The notes beneath the pieces were generated by a model, which saw nothing but the letters and a program-made list of their open reading frames with translations, made no database searches and was not told the DNA's origin. Positions 13,036 to 26,485 of a stretch of DNA of 64,000 nt are shown here, piece after piece. Made by a program: the position numbers and the translations under genes. Source of the DNA: Pohlia nutans (taxonomy: Eukaryota; Streptophyta; Bryopsida; Bryales; Mniaceae); contig CM040089.1 in assembly GCA_022496805.1 (NCBI GenBank), positions 374,501 to 438,500 of the forward strand. The letters run 5' to 3'. The stretch's first letter is position 1, and each line of letters starts with the position of its first letter.

Positions 13036-13105
13036 CAAACCCTAACCTGCCAACCACCATGGCGTTGGTCCTGGAAAATCCTATGCTCCTAGGCCTGCTC
13101 TAAGG
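13036..13105 (-). repeat. Candidate PIF/Harbinger terminal sequence B
   Basis: On the minus strand it reads TTAGAGCAGGCCTAGGAGC, followed by AGGACCAACGCCATGGTGG. It is similar to terminal sequence A in its first bases and in the CCAACGCCA block about 30-40 bases in. Confidence 0.4.
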
Positions 13106-14785
13106 CATTAGATTCAATGGATTCAACGTTTTAAGAAGCCCGAAGATTTTTTTAAATGGTGGATTTAAGAAGCCCGATGCTTTAACCAACGTAAAACACA
13201 ACAGTTCAAACTCTCGTAACCTCACTAGGGAGGTTCATAAGTTTAAGGTCCTTCTTACACAGTGGACCGCAATTCAAGGAGTGTTTTAGATAATAGTAAC
13301 ATTGGTTAACGAGACCGTCATGAATGAAGAGTTGTTGACGATGAAAATATGAAATATCAAACCTTAATTAATAATATGAGGTTCATTTTTGCCCATCCTC
13401 ACATGTCACATTAATTTTGTGACAAAATGATTCTAACACGTCAAAAATGAAAAATGTCTAGCCATCAAATACCCAAATTCAATACAATGAGATATGGAAA
13501 AAAAAATATTAAAATTCGAGAAGAAATTCCAAAAAATTAAGATTGAAAAACAAATTAAATGGGATTTAAAACCATTGGTAGTTATAGGGTGGCATGCATA
13601 CTCAAATCTATATATTAAGATAGAATTTTTTTTTTGTTTTGAATTTTTTGCTTGTTTTGTTTTGTGAAGGCACCTTGGATCATTGCAAGTATAGGGTTGA
13701 TAAAGGCGTGTTTGCTACTGTTAGAAAGCCCTCGGAGAGGAGGTGTGCACAAAACAAATCTTATCCAATTCAAGTCACAGTGAAGAGAATAATGAATTTT
13801 AAATAATATACGTCCTCACATAAATACAGAAATTAAAATAATAGATAATGGAACATTATTTGCATATTTTTTTACCCTGTCTTAGAAATTGCCCTACTAC
13901 AATATTAAAGAAAGTAGTGAAATGATAGTGAACAAAGAGAGATGGTAATGAAGTGGCAATGGATTACCAAAGAAAGCAATAAAGCAATAGTGAAACAAGG
14001 AAAAAAGAAAAAAGTTAAAACAACAACAAAATGCTATTTTTTCTAAATTATTTAAGAAAGAAAACTTTGACAATGACAAGTACAATAAATATGATAAATA
14101 TAGTAAATATAGAAACATACATAATTAGTCACATTGGTAGAACTTTCTACATTTATTACCACCATCTTTATGATAGATTTTTTTTTAAAACCACGTGAAA
14201 CACGCAATTTGCTCAAGGAAATCAACCAATTTTGTTACCTCACTTACTAACATGGGAAGATTCTAATTGATGACATCCTAGGCTCTATGCCTAACTCCAC
14301 CTTGAACCCAGACAAAAGTTGAGAGTATCCGTGATCAGTGTTGATTTTTCACAAAGACCCTGACTAGTCTGAAGACATGCCCTCTAAAACAATTTATGTT
14401 ATGTGGATGGTTTCTCCAAAAAAAATAATTTTTGAACGTGTTAGAATGATTTTGAACATGTTGTCAAATTATATTTAAAACCTATTTTATTTAAACAATA
14501 CAAGTTCCACTTTGAAAAAAACCAATACAAGTTCCACTTGAACATGTCATACACGTTATAACATTGACAACCAAAATAAATTCAAATGAAAAATCTCCAT
14601 TCCAAATCGTAGTTTTCAAATAATTGAGTCTCCTAAATATAATAACCACAAACCACACACCAATTAGTTTTTTTTAATGACATCAAAAACACTAATGTAC
14701 AATCATGATATCAAGTAAAAATCACAAATTCTTCAGATTTGGTACAAATATATTGAAAAAAGACACCAAAGTTTTGTATTACCAT
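13106..14785. other. AT-rich stretch, no gene
   Basis: AT-rich throughout, with homopolymer runs and short frames only. Nothing recognisable. Confidence 0.45.
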
Positions 14786-15359
14786 TTAACCCATAATTGC
14801 CCAACCATGCATAATTTGCATAATGTACAGATTTGATCTTTGTTTTCTCATCCATCAGGCAATTTTTGCAATGTGGATTTTTTACTCAAACTTTTATGGG
14901 AAGTTAGCTTCATGCATGTGTGATCCGATTAGAAAGGGGATGATTTGTGAAATATTTATGCCTCATTTCATGTTGTCGTGATTCACCCAAAAAAAATTGA
15001 AGATTTCAGTGTAGAAGTGCTCTTTAAAAATTCAACTCATGAAATAAAGCAACCAAAATATCTCCAAAAATACTGCACTTAGATATTACATTTCAACCCA
15101 TCACAACAAATTTCATCCACAAATTGTCAATATCTTATTCGTAATCAAATTACAAAAGAATTTTGAATTTTAATTTTCAAATTTTATAGAAAATATTGGT
15201 GACAACAATCAAAAGTCTAACCATATGGATAGAATCTAAGATTTATAATTTACAACTTTATTCATACATCAAGTTCAAAATATCCCTCATAATTGCATTT
15301 TATACTACATCTTTGCAAAACTTTTGAATCTGGAGAGGGTGAGGACGTTTAGGGATTAA
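14786..15359 (+). mobile_element. TTAA-flanked MITE, 570-bp subfamily, copy 2
   Basis: Starts TTAACCCATAATTGCCCAA and ends GAGGACGTTTAGGGATTAA. It shares the internal blocks of the subfamily, for example GTGTGATCCGATTAGAAAGG and TTATTCGTAATCAAATTAC. 574 bp including both TTAA. Confidence 0.85.
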
Positions 15360-16258
15360 TCAAGAGGATAGATTCCTATTCTTCATGCTTCTCCAAACAA
15401 CTATTGATCCCACAACATTCCAATTAATGTTTTCTAATGAATGTTTGCATACAAAATGCGCATTAGAGCATCCAAAGTCACCAGCTTCATCCTCGTTTTT
15501 ATTTGGCTCTTCATCAAGTTTTGTTTTGAGAATCCCCCCTCACATATAGCTATACTAATTGCAATCACCATAATCTTCCTCTATAACTTATTTCGGCTAA
15601 ATCAATTGGTTGAGCATTCTGGAGTTGTACATGTGAACTCCAAGACCTCAAACAATGATTTAGAAGGAATCATTTCCCTCATGGTCTCTGCCATCTCTAA
15701 ACATTCATCCCGACATTGATTTTGGTCTTTATTAGTAACCAGGAAATTCATAAAAAGCCTGATTTTTATTATCATTTTAAAATCGGTTTCGGGACTTGCT
15801 TTTTTCTCAGCAATCGGTCTGTGGACTTGTTTTGAAACGGCTTCATTTTTTTCTTCCATGTCAATGGACGCTTTTGCGGGTTAAAACTTTGTGAAAAAGC
15901 AAGCCTGCCCGTGATTAGAGTTAGAAACTCCAGGAGCCACCTAGGCAGAGGGCCGGCTGAGAACCGGAAGCGACGCAGGGTATGCATCGGGAGAGGTAGC
16001 TTGGATTGCGTTGAAGCTTGCTAAGCCTGCAAAGCTGGTGAGTCTCGTGCACCATACCTTTTCCTTCGCAAGTTCCGTCATTCTTCGCTCTTCGCGGGCG
16101 GGCTCGATCTGTCTCTCTTCCGTCGGCCGTTGTTGAATTCCCTCTAGTGATCATCATCATGTTGGCATCGCTTGTTGCCATGCCATGATTCTTGTGTTCC
16201 TGCCATCCCGCCCCCCTTCGGAACCCCCTCGTCGCCCCTGCTTTGCCTCCCCACCGAC
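15360..16258. other. 5' flank of the RING-FYVE-SYLF gene
   Basis: The first part is AT-rich. A TTAGAGCATCCAAAGTCACC sequence at about 15463 resembles a Harbinger-type MITE end. From about 15900 the sequence becomes GC-richer and probably holds the promoter and 5' UTR of the next gene. No TATA box could be assigned with confidence. Confidence 0.45.
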
Positions 16259-18713
16259 ATGCTGCTTTCGTATCAACGCTCTCCGCCTCAACCCCTGCAC
16301 GATGAAGTCCCTACTTGTTCCATGTGTATGGAGGTCCTTGGCACCTACGGCGGCCCCGCTTCCCTCCCCTGCGGCCACAACGGCTGTCTCGCCTGCCTCC
16401 AACAGGTACCAATTCCCCCTCTTCCTCTTCTAGGGTTTTCTTTTCGAATCCTCTTTTCAATTTTGGAAATTCTGCTCTGCTTGTCGTTCGCTCGCTCGCT
16501 CGCTCGCACCATCGTCATCATGGCCTCGTGCTGCTGCAGGTGCAGATGCACTCCGCCATGCCCCTCTGCCCGCTTTGCCGAACGCCCTTCGAAGCCGACG
16601 TCAATTTATGCCTAAATTTAGATTTGAGGGATGCCATCGATCGTATGCAAGCAGCAGCTGCGGCGGTGGCGACGGCTTCACCTGTGCATTACAAGGCGCC
16701 GGAAGCCGAGCGCCTGGCGCTCTCCTACAACCCCCCGCTCGACGGCCAAGCCTGGGATGCGAGTCCGCAGGGGGACCTGCCGTGGCCGGAAGAAACCGGA
16801 CCATGGATTCCCGTCGCGTCTGCCAAGGAACGAGCGCATGCCACCGCGAGTGGTACCAGCAACTTCGACCAGGGCTACTGTAGTAGTCAGGATGAGGAAA
16901 GATGGGCTGGCCCCAACCCTGCCCCCAACGTCAACGTGTGGAGCGTTTTGAGGGGGGCGTTATCGATGGTTGCGGGAATTGGTGGCTGGGTGCGTGGCGA
17001 GGACGATTCTCCCTGCCCTGATTGGTCTTACGAGCGCCAAATCCATTCCGGTCGGACCATCGGGCTTGAGCGATCTGATTCTGGCAATTCCTGGAGGAAC
17101 CAGGGTCATGTTCCCAGTGCCCCACCCCTTCTGAATGGGTCCAGTGGCGATGACGTCCGATCTTTGAGAGCTCTTCTGGAAGCCGAGCCCCCGCAGTGGA
17201 TGCCCGACAGCGCTTCGTATGGATGCATGCAATGTGGCGCCAACTTCCGCCCTGTCACTGTTGGCCGGCATCACTGCCGGTTCTGCGGGGGTTTGTTCTG
17301 CCGGAGGTGCTCTTCCGGGTGGTCCTTGTTGCCGGTCAAGTTCCGCGAGCGAGATCCCCAGCGAACTTGTGACACATGCTTCGAGAGGCTGGAACCTATA
17401 CAGCGAGCCTTAGCTGATCGCGTCAGTAACGCCGCTCAGGTAAGTCTTTTCTTGCTGCGTGATTCGAGCAATTGGTTCTTTGAGGCATTTCCCCGATGTT
17501 ATTCTTAATGTTCCCGACTGTGCTGCTCCTGTTGGATCTTCTTAAATTCTTGTTCGGTGTTTTTGCAGGTGGCGACACATGATGTGACTGATGCAACCTG
17601 CATGAGAGGATGGCTCAACAGCCCTGTCGGTTTATCCATGGAGCAGGAGATTTACAAGGCAACAAACACTGTCCGGGCTTACTATAAGGTATTTGCCACA
17701 ACATTTCTGGTGGATAACACTGTGTGCTCGTGGGGTTCTCTCGGTTGCAGTAATTGACGCAGCAGTGTATTTGCCTGTACAGATTGGCAAATTGAAACCA
17801 GAGAGATCAATTCCAGATGTAGTTTTAAAGGGAGCAAGGGGTCTGGCCATACTTACCGTCATGAAAGCTGGAATGATGGTCACTTACAAGCTGGGCACTG
17901 GACTGATAATTGCTCGAAAGACTGATGGCTCCTGGTCTGCACCTTCAGCTATTGCCTCATGCGGACTGGGATGGGGTCCTCAGGTGAATTGAAATTATAT
18001 GCAGTGTACTTGCATTTTGTTCCTAATGATAGCTTAACCCTATTGGCTGTAGAGTCAAGTCGTACTTCGTCTCTGAAAACTTTGGTGAGAAAGAGCCTTA
18101 TCTCTGTGTAAGGTGAATAAGGAAGACGAAGATAGGAAAAGAAGCACTCGAATGAAGTCTAACTCCATGATTGTAATGAACTGAGTAGGCAGGAGGGGAG
18201 CTCACAGATTTCATTATAGTACTTCGAACAGTCAAAGATGTGAAAGCTTTCTGCAGTCGTGTGCATTTCTCTATGGGAGCTGGTGTCAGTGCGGCTGCTG
18301 GTCCTGTCGGTAGAGCTGCCGAAGCAGATATCCGTGCAGGGGATCGGGGAGCAGCCACTTGCTACACTTACAGCTGTAGCAAAGGTGAGAAGAAAGTTGC
18401 TAGATTTTACTTTTTTTTTTTCTCAGTTTTAAATACTGACGGTAGTGCTTAGTCCTTACATTTGGCTTTGACGCTATGAGATTGTTCTTACCGTATTTGC
18501 TTGTCGGTCTTCTCAACAGGTGCCTTTGTTGGTATTTCACTGGAGTATAATTTGGTAGCAACTCGGACTGCTACAAACGCAAACTTCTATGGAGATGCTT
18601 ACCTTACATCATCAGATATTTTGCTGGGCTCAGTTCCACGGCCAAGGGCAGCTGGACCCTTGTACAACGCACTCCATGATTTATTTGGGAAACTGGAATC
18701 AAACAGCGAATAA
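16259..18713 (+). CDS. RING-FYVE-SYLF domain protein, six exons, 585 aa
   Basis: Exons: 16259-16405, 16540-17439, 17569-17688, 17783-17983, 18189-18384, 18520-18713. All introns are GT-AG and the phases join into one 585-codon frame. A RING-like zinc finger (about residues 20-65: CSMC, CGHNGC, CPLC) comes first. A linker follows, then a FYVE finger (about 269-333: WMPD, GRHHCRFCGG, RRC, CDTC). Then comes a SYLF (DUF500) domain (about 350-580: KGARGLAILTVMKAGM, AGGELTDFIIVLRT, VKAFCSRVHFSMGAGVSAAAG region, FVGISLEYN). FYVE binds PI3P on endosomes and SYLF binds phosphoinositides and actin (family knowledge). Similar RING/FYVE plus SYLF proteins exist in other plants. Start: the first in-frame ATG. 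Whether the RING acts as a ubiquitin ligase cannot be told. Confidence 0.9.
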
Positions 18714-19929
18714 GGACTTCCCGATGCACATCAATGTACAGTCTTGGTGGAGATGATGGTCTTCTATGTCTCACATTCAGGTGTTTCAGGTGTTGTACAT
18801 ATTTTTTTCATTTGGCAACTTCAGTTAGTCCGTGAACAGCACGGAGCATGTCAATATTGTCTCCCATTCCCAAGGGTCCTTGATCCCAAGTGCGGGCTGA
18901 AAGATGAATGCAGCAGTTGTATAAATATAGTGAGACTAATTAAAATAATATTAAGCAATAGGAATTTGCAAGTGATTACTGAAATTTGTCACCAATTACT
19001 TTCATTTTGTAAGCATTTTTTAAGGGTAGGTTTAGGAGCTGCCTCAGCTGTTATCAGATCTCGTCTCTAGTAGAAATCATGATGCAAATTGTTACGACCT
19101 ACCTTTTGTGACCTAATTGAAGGGATTGAGTATTATGGAAGTCCATTGGACACTTTCTAATCTCTTCCATTTTCACTATGATAATTTCTAGTTCTGATTA
19201 ATTTCCTTCTATGACCTATCTACTTGCAGAATGTTTGCTGTTAACTCCCACTGATTATAATTCATGTTCTTATACTGAATGATAAGTGCAATTTGGTGTA
19301 ACACGGTGACTTGTACTCATCCTAAAATTTAAGGTTAATACCTTCATTCAGAGTTTTTTGGAACAGGAACCGCTTGTCTGTTCTCATTTCACCAGAGAAT
19401 ATTTGGAGGGACGTGGCAGCATAGGTCCAAATCTGTCAGTGCCACGAAAAAAAACTGCCTACATTTATATAGATAGTTTGCATATCCAAAATCCCCTTTG
19501 TTCAAGCATTCACTAAATAACAGAAATATAGAATGCATGATACACATTCTCTGTTTAGGGCTTGCTGAGGGCTAAATGTGCATCTCAGTACTCTTATGTA
19601 GAATTATCCTTTCAACGCAATACCCTGTCTTCATAGAGAAATGATATTACAAGAATCCATGACAACAGACAAATACAGAAATCCTCAGCCTCGCAGCTAA
19701 GCAAACAGATTGCAAACACGCCAGAATACAGAATTGTCGGGATTTTGATTTGTAGTCAGGATTCTGCCATGACCACGAAATGCAATGTGGTCAATCACTT
19801 TCAACAAATCGAATCGACAGAAAGAAAGCACTCGCACTACTTCCGTGGAATCAGGCACATGGATTGATATTCTGCTGCCAGAGAAATATGGGCACCCTTT
19901 GATCCGGCGTCGATTGTGCACTCACCGCA
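18714..19929. other. Convergent 3' flanks of two genes
   Basis: Contains the 3' UTR of the FYVE-SYLF gene on the left and of the SET/MYND gene on the right, which converge here. No further gene recognised. Confidence 0.5.
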
Positions 19930-22900
19930 TCAAATGCCTTCAAGTTGATAAAAAGCTTCCAAGTGCAACAGGGACCGATAATCTGCGCCGTAATGGACTC
20001 TCATCACTTGGTCAACTAATGCCAGATTGCTTTGCACTTCGTTGCCAGCGTTGGCGGCGAGAGCAATTGAAGCCAACTTCAGCCGCTCATTTGCCACAGC
20101 AATGTGATCCTTACTGTAGATGTTCTCCAGAATCTGTGTAAATAAACAAGATGGCAACGACGGTCAGGTCAAGCTGATCGTCATACAAAACTCGCGTCTT
20201 CCTCGGACATACAAGATTTGTAAGATATTGCTAATGAAATCCATAATTACAAAGGCAGCAACTACAGGTACCTGGATTGCCAATCTACAATGAGGAAGGG
20301 CATCACTTGGTCTACCACTGGAGCAGTATGCTTGCGCCACTATATCTTCCGCCTGCACACGCCCATTAACCACCACGCTTATTTAGAATTACAACACTCT
20401 TCTCCAATGAATCCATTGTTGGTGCATGGCACTTCAATTCCACTTCAAAACTACCAGCGAGCAATCTTGCTTTAGCGTACCTTGGCAAGCTCTTTCGACG
20501 ATGAATGGAACAGGATCTGGCATTGCTTCAAGAGGTTGAGTGCTCCTTGCAATAAAGACTCTTCGTTACTCCTCAGCGGTTCTAGCTTGGATCCAAGTCT
20601 GCAAAGCATGACAAGAAACAACCTTGGTATCCCTCACACTTCTACATTCATCATAACAGTGTGCTGCAATAAAAGATACCACGGGATCATCGTCGTGATT
20701 TTAACGCACATGGTGACGTTCACAAAATGTGCATACAGGCTTTGAATGACAGGAAACGGACTCATACAAGGCACATCCTTTAAGTTTCCAGTATGAGGTG
20801 TGCGTATAATCTGATATTTGTAACTCAGAGTTTCATTCTCATGTTGAACCACTGCAAATCCCATCTTGTGTAAGATCTTGGTCAAAGTGAACCTTTCAAG
20901 CTCCATCTTCACAGCCTTTGCCGCATCTGTACAAAATTTCATGTCCACTGCCGTCCCACATGATATACACCAACCTGGTTTCAGCGTATTCCCCTGCACG
21001 GATGAAATTGTGGAGGTGAGCACCAAAGAAACTTCCAGCTTAATGTTTTATTAGAGTTTGGGCTAAACCTTTACTCCTATCAAGCAATCCATGAGTCCCA
21101 AAGATGATGAAATCTGCTGACCAGTATGGTATCATCTCTGGCAACGGGTTCGACCGGTTGTTCTGGGCAACCAGGGCCTGGCACCACTCCATCACAGCCT
21201 ACTTTGGAGCAACGAAACGCGTACAACAAAAGATCAGGTTGTACAACTGTTGTGCACGAAGGACATGCACACGTAAAGAAGTAGCGTTCTTGAAGCCATG
21301 CATTTCTCTCATCACGCCTCATTTCTCCAACCTGCAGAGGAATTGTGAAACATGTCACATCGTCGACATCAATGCATCACAGTGGAACTCATCGCAACAC
21401 TCACAACATAATCTACTAGTAGTAGTAGTAGTAGTAGTTAAAGTAGGCTCACTTGAGCTCCATAACACAACTCCAGTGGAGAACCAGCTTGTACAGGTAC
21501 TATAGTTCGAACTCTGACACGCCGGTTTTTGAATGATGCATGCACATTGGTATTGCACGAATGGTTCATCTTACTGCCTAACAAATATATTCCTTGGGCA
21601 ACATTCACCTGAAACATCCACCACCAAATCCTATTAATGATGCTCCACCTATGGAATTTCCAAGATGGCTAATAAGCACCGTTCACCTAGTGGACATGAA
21701 AAATTAGATTTGGAATTACAGAATACCTGCTCCACCAAAGTCAATAAAGAGTTGTCAATGTTGCTCTTCAGACCTTGGATGCTTAAAGATGTTTCAGGAG
21801 CATGAAGGTGTACAGCAAATATTCCCATTGCATTTGCACGTACAACAGCTATTAAATATACCAGCTGTACAACAAACAATGAAACTTTCAAGTTAGCAAC
21901 ACACTGTTCCCATCAGATTGTTGATCCGTCCTGATGCCAAAATAAAACGGTGATCTACTTGCTTAAGACTTCATCCAATACTTAAAAAATGCCACTACCC
22001 ATACCTTTGTGGCTAAGTCTCCCACCGTTTGATCGATCCTGTTCACATTATCATAGGAGAGACAATGTGCCATTACGGTTGCCATGACATGCACGTCCAC
22101 CTTGGCTGGACCGCTCATTTCATTGAAGTGGTGGCAAAGCTCAGAGAGCTGCAATGGACAAACCAAGGCATGAGCCTGGCAGCGACTTCGAGTTTAACAA
22201 TAAAATCTCCAACGCTTGCCTGCCGATAATTCATTCATACTAGAAACTTCAAAATTATGGGCATGTTCACTACGACTACACTTAAAAAGATGCTCATCGG
22301 TGTACCTGATTGCCCAAAAGTGCATTGTTATGGCTTCGGACAAGCAAGCGGGTAGCAAGAACTACATCGGTCGGAAGAACAGCAGACCAACTCGCACCCC
22401 CACACTCATGCACGTGTTCCCCTTGGCATCTTTGGCCGTCAAAATCCTGGATGCTCTCTTCACAGGCAGCACTTCGGCAACCCTCATGACAGTACAATGG
22501 TATGGCACAAGCCATGCATGCCAGAGGGTCAGGAGGCAGCAGCCCAAAGCAAAAATGGCAATGCGTATTTCGGTATCCCTTCAATATAAGCTGCATCCAC
22601 CACCAAGCATGAGTGCACTGCCTATGGATGGTGGTGCCGGCCTGTCCTAGACATCATCACAACGACCTTCAACCAATGACTGAAGCGGATGGTTACAACG
22701 AGGAGCCTTCTAAGATCTGAAAAAGTAATCAGGTCACTCACTGCCGCAACCGCCTCCTCTTCCAGGACTAATGAGCCAGCATCAAGATTTTCTGTTGCCT
22801 GCAATCCCCATTGTTTTTCAGCCGTCCAGTATGGACAAACTCCATCCAGAGAAGAACACTCTCCTGATTTCAATATTCTGGATCCTGGAGCAATTCAACG

Positions 22901-24061
22901 TCACTTTCGAGCACTTTACAAGTGAATGCGGAAAGCTTGATAAAGAATTCTACTAGGACATTTCCAAAGCATCGTTTCAATATGACAGCCAGCATAATCC
23001 ATATTTTTTCATCAAGGTCCGTCACTTTCTGTCAAACATAATGCACATCCCTTTCGCGGCATACCTGATGTATCCGACTTTGCAGATTCAGCAACATTCA
23101 TCAGAATTTTCACTTTGTCGAGTTCACGGGACACCTGGTTCCTTCGATGAGCTGATTTTTCAAGAAACAGGGCCTTCTCCAAATCCTCTGTAGCCCTCCC
23201 GTAGCTTTGCAGATCAGCCCAAACTCGGCCTCGTCTGTACCACGCCTGCAACAACGAACACGAAAGATCATCGATCACGACAATTGAAGTGGGCTGCGAT
23301 GAGTCATTCGAGGAAAACTGCGCAACTACTGAACAAGTTAAAACATCGACTCTAGAGTGCTTACTCGTTGCAGAAAATAAAACACAGCACGATCTGCGTT
23401 GTGACCGCTGGAGTAGCATGCACATGAGGGCCACTACCTTTGAGTATTCTGGCTGGAGCTTAATACCTCGTGTGCAGTCTCTTGCTGCTGCATCTAGCAG
23501 CCCCAGACCCTGTGGCCAACATGGGCAGTTAGTAGGACTCGCACTGGACGCCATGTTGGTCAGGAGGATATCGGCCAAGAAATGAAGCTCAGAGCTTGTA
23601 CTTTTCAATTTTGTGGGCATCATTATTTGATGAAACAACGGCGATTGGAACAAACTTTATGAAGAGTTCAGCAGTGCCTCAACACAGTTGAAAATAAAGC
23701 ATGCTTAATTCACAAAGTAGGGAACCTAGTAGCCCTTCTCACATGTAAAGCAGCAGCTCGGTTGACAAAGAGGGTCGCCAAAGTGGCCATGTCGGCATCG
23801 GCACCAAGCGGAGCATAACGTATTGCCTGTACACATGACTCTTCAAGATGAGAACAGGCATGAATATGGGTGTGGTTGTCGGCCAACATGAGCTTGAGAC
23901 ATCATTTACGGGGATCAAGAGTATACCCTCGTATAGGAGTCGAGAGCCTGGGGAAAAGAGGATCTCCCAAAAGCTGCATTGCCTTCCCTCTTGCAGCGCA
24001 GTGCAGTCTCCGAGTCTTTTGCACAAGTTGTTTTGTTGGGGTGGGCGAGCTGCTCAAGTAA
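19930..24061 (-). CDS. TPR-SET-MYND protein (SMYD4-like lysine methyltransferase), at least 14 exons
   Basis: Exons in order: 24061-23927, 23826-23743, 23509-23438, 23245-23065, 22884-22742, 22590-22306, 22148-22005, 21864-21727, 21608-21453, 21331-21122, 20993-20893, 20598-20481, 20352-20272, 20133-19930. Every junction is GT-AG and all phases agree, giving 683 residues; the starting exon upstream of 24061 was not resolved. N-terminal TPR repeats (REGNAAFGRSSFPQALDSYT; AWYRRGRVWADLQSYGRATE) precede a split SET domain (WGLQATENLDAGSLVLEEE; LGSKMNHSC; GSPLELCYGAQ). The SET is interrupted by a MYND zinc finger (CHFC, CMAC, YCHEGC, HVHEC). A post-SET cysteine cluster (FTCACPSC) and C-terminal helical repeats follow. 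This order is that of SMYD4-type protein lysine methyltransferases; the substrate is unknown. N46-H47-S48-C-type SET motif is intact. Confidence 0.88.
21417..21438. repeat. (TAG)n microsatellite in an intron
   Basis: About seven TAG units, lying in the intron between the exon ending at 21453 and the exon starting at 21331 of the SET/MYND gene. Confidence 0.9.
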
Positions 24062-25445
24062 CTGAAACAACAGGGGATCAATCAACATGACTCATGGCGT
24101 CCATCGCATGCAAAGCTTCGCACCCAGGCCCATCTCAAGCAAAGATACAATAAATAGGTCTTGGTCCGCTTCCAGAGCTTCTACGCCCAAACCCTTTCAT
24201 CTTGAACCACACTAGACAGATCAATCGCCGTCCATCTAGTCACAGGCATTACAGCGAGAATTCATGCTGAGCATGCGGAGAGTGGATTCACAGAAATCAG
24301 TAATGCTAGAGCCACCACTGTAAACCCTAATCCTGCAGTGAAGTTCATCGATGTGGGTACAAATGGCTCTTTTGAATTTCAGCTTTTCGTGAACGCGCCA
24401 CAGGCATCGGCGGCAAATTCAGACCATCTCAGCGATGGTTCAATGCAAGTAATGAATTGCTAACATGAAACAGAAACCATCACCACCAAAGGGATGGTCA
24501 CACGCAGCGTGCAGGAAATTCAAGAGCGAGAAAGTGTGGATTCGCACCAAGAAATGCACATCGAGTGCGAAATGGATACTGCAGATCACAGCAGAACGGT
24601 CACACGATCGCAAACACTCGGTGCAGTCCAGAAGGAAGGGACACAAGGGCCGGTGACGCAGGGTGCGAAAGAGTGAAAAAGGGTTGAAAGAGGAAATAGC
24701 AGAGCTGGGAAAAAACGCAACTTCACCTGGGAGCAAGTGACGTTGCTGGCGAAGTGAGAAGCAAGCGCGGAACAAGTGAGCTCCAAATCGGCTGTGGAGT
24801 GACTGCTTTCAAGACGATGGTGAAGACGCCGAGGAAGCGTGGCCTTCACCGATTCCATGCTGACTCAGGGCGGCAGGGCGAAATCGCGCACAAACGCCTC
24901 ACCACAACGGAATCAGCGCCCGACTCAGGCAGCTCTGCTCTGCTCTGCGTGCGGCACATCCCGGAATGAAACCGGCTTTGCGAGCGAGCGGCAAACGGGG
25001 GGAATCCGGAACTGAGTACTAGTCTACGTATTCACCAGAGCTTGCGCACGCAGAACATCAGGCTCAAGTCCATGTCCAAGCTTCCGGAGCCTCCATGCGT
25101 GGAACCAGCACATTGGAAACACAACATGTATCCAGTGTCCTCCCTGGCTGCCTCAGGACATTCAGTTTGACTGGACTGTACAGTACAGTCCCTGCAATTG
25201 CAGCAACATCCGATGCACGGGGCTGGCACTGGCACGAAATGGCAAATTCACAGGACTACGATTGTGGAAAACTGATTGAGAACATACAAATTTTCACCGA
25301 TATCAATCAGTTTTGCAAGGCCAGTCGTCCCGTCCGTGGCCACTCTCGTCTACATCCCCCACAGACACTCTGTTAGCGTCTGTCGCCACGGTACGACCGT
25401 CACAGTTTGCAAACATTTTAGGACCCATCTCCAACCTTTCTTCCC
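24062..25445. other. 5' flank of the SET/MYND gene
   Basis: Probably contains the first exon and promoter of the SET/MYND gene. Several ATGs exist (for example on the minus strand near 24100 and 24210), but none could be spliced convincingly to the exon beginning at 24061. No other gene recognised. Confidence 0.4.
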
Positions 25446-25497
25446 TGTGAAGCCATTTCGGTGAAGCCATTTTGGTGAAGCCATTTCGGTGAAGCCA
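25446..25497. repeat. 15-bp tandem repeat, GTGAAGCCATTTCGG
   Basis: Four imperfect copies of GTGAAGCCATTTCGG in a row. Similar single units appear again at about 26630-26670, on the far side of the nested MITEs. Confidence 0.85.
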
Positions 25498-25517
25498 CAC
25501 AAGGAACCCCGACCATA

Positions 25518-26065
25518 TTAACCCTTCAACGTCCCGATTCAACACTGTTTTCGAAGAAGCGCTATAAAATGCTCGATGAAAACCAAAAATGGGGTTCATG
25601 GTCAAAGCAAAGTTGTAAATGTCAATGTGAAGATCACATCTATACGGTTGGATTTATTATATTTTTGTTTAATATTTTTAAATTAATTTTGCAAGGTTTT
25701 CTCTTGAAATTCAATTTAAAATCCAAAATTAGCACAAAAAATTTTAAAAATATGGTAATGAAATTGAAATAACATGCACTACGAGATGGTATGATTTCCA
25801 TTATTTGATTCTACTTATTTTGAAAAATCATATTTAAAGTCCCACTTTTTGAACTAAGAATGAAACTTGACATAAACCAATTTTGTTGTTTTTCTAAAAA
25901 TCATAATAACCTTTTTTGAAGATCCAAACCGTACAAAGGATAGTCAACTTGCTCAAGAACTAAGAGAAATTTTGGTGGATGAAAACTGTCCGATTTGGAT
26001 GAGAATCGAGCAGTTTCAATCTGTGCGTCGTCCACTATGTGGACACTGGCGCGTTAAAGGGTTAA
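25518..26065 (+). mobile_element. TTAA-flanked MITE, second subfamily, copy 1
   Basis: Starts TTAACCCTTCAACGTCCCG and ends GACACTGGCGCGTTAAAGGG TTAA (written in two parts). The interior is AT-rich and non-coding, 548 bp with both TTAA. It sits at the left junction of an AGGTAG-type MITE. Confidence 0.82.
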
Positions 26066-26485
26066 GGTAGGATGTCCTAAAACCACCAACCCCCCCAATT
26101 CTGACATGTAGACCTTTCTTGGGGCCACCACGGTTGAGACTCAAAACCACCACAGTTGAGACTCAAAACCGCCAATTTCACTATTCAAGTAGACCAATGG
26201 CATGCCAAGCATTGTGAAGAAATAGTTGGTGGTTTTGGGTATCATTATGAGTGAAAATTAGTACCACATGGTGTGGTCATGGGCAAGTCTAGAGGTCTGA
26301 TTTGGGTGACGAAGTTCTTTTCACTTTAAAAATTTGTATCAATTTGAATATTGGGAATTAAATTGCGAAAATTTGTGCATTACGTGAGAAATCTTCTTCC
26401 AAATGACTGAAAAATATTTCTCATAAATAACCTTGAAAAAATGAGGCCATATTTCTTAAGTTGGTGGTTTTAGGACATCCTACCT
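26065..26485. mobile_element. AGGTAG-type MITE with TA target duplication, copy 1
   Basis: Perfect terminal inverted repeats of about 25 bp, AGGTAGGATGTCCTAAAACC at the left and its complement GGTTTTAGGACATCCTACCT at the right. A TA dinucleotide flanks each end. 421 bp, no coding capacity. Tip and target are like Tc1/mariner (Stowaway-type) elements (inference). Confidence 0.88.

Noticed and set aside
24062..24260. Start codon of the SET/MYND gene near 24100
   Set aside because: The frame from that ATG meets a stop before the acceptor, or requires an intron of about 25 bases; start left open.
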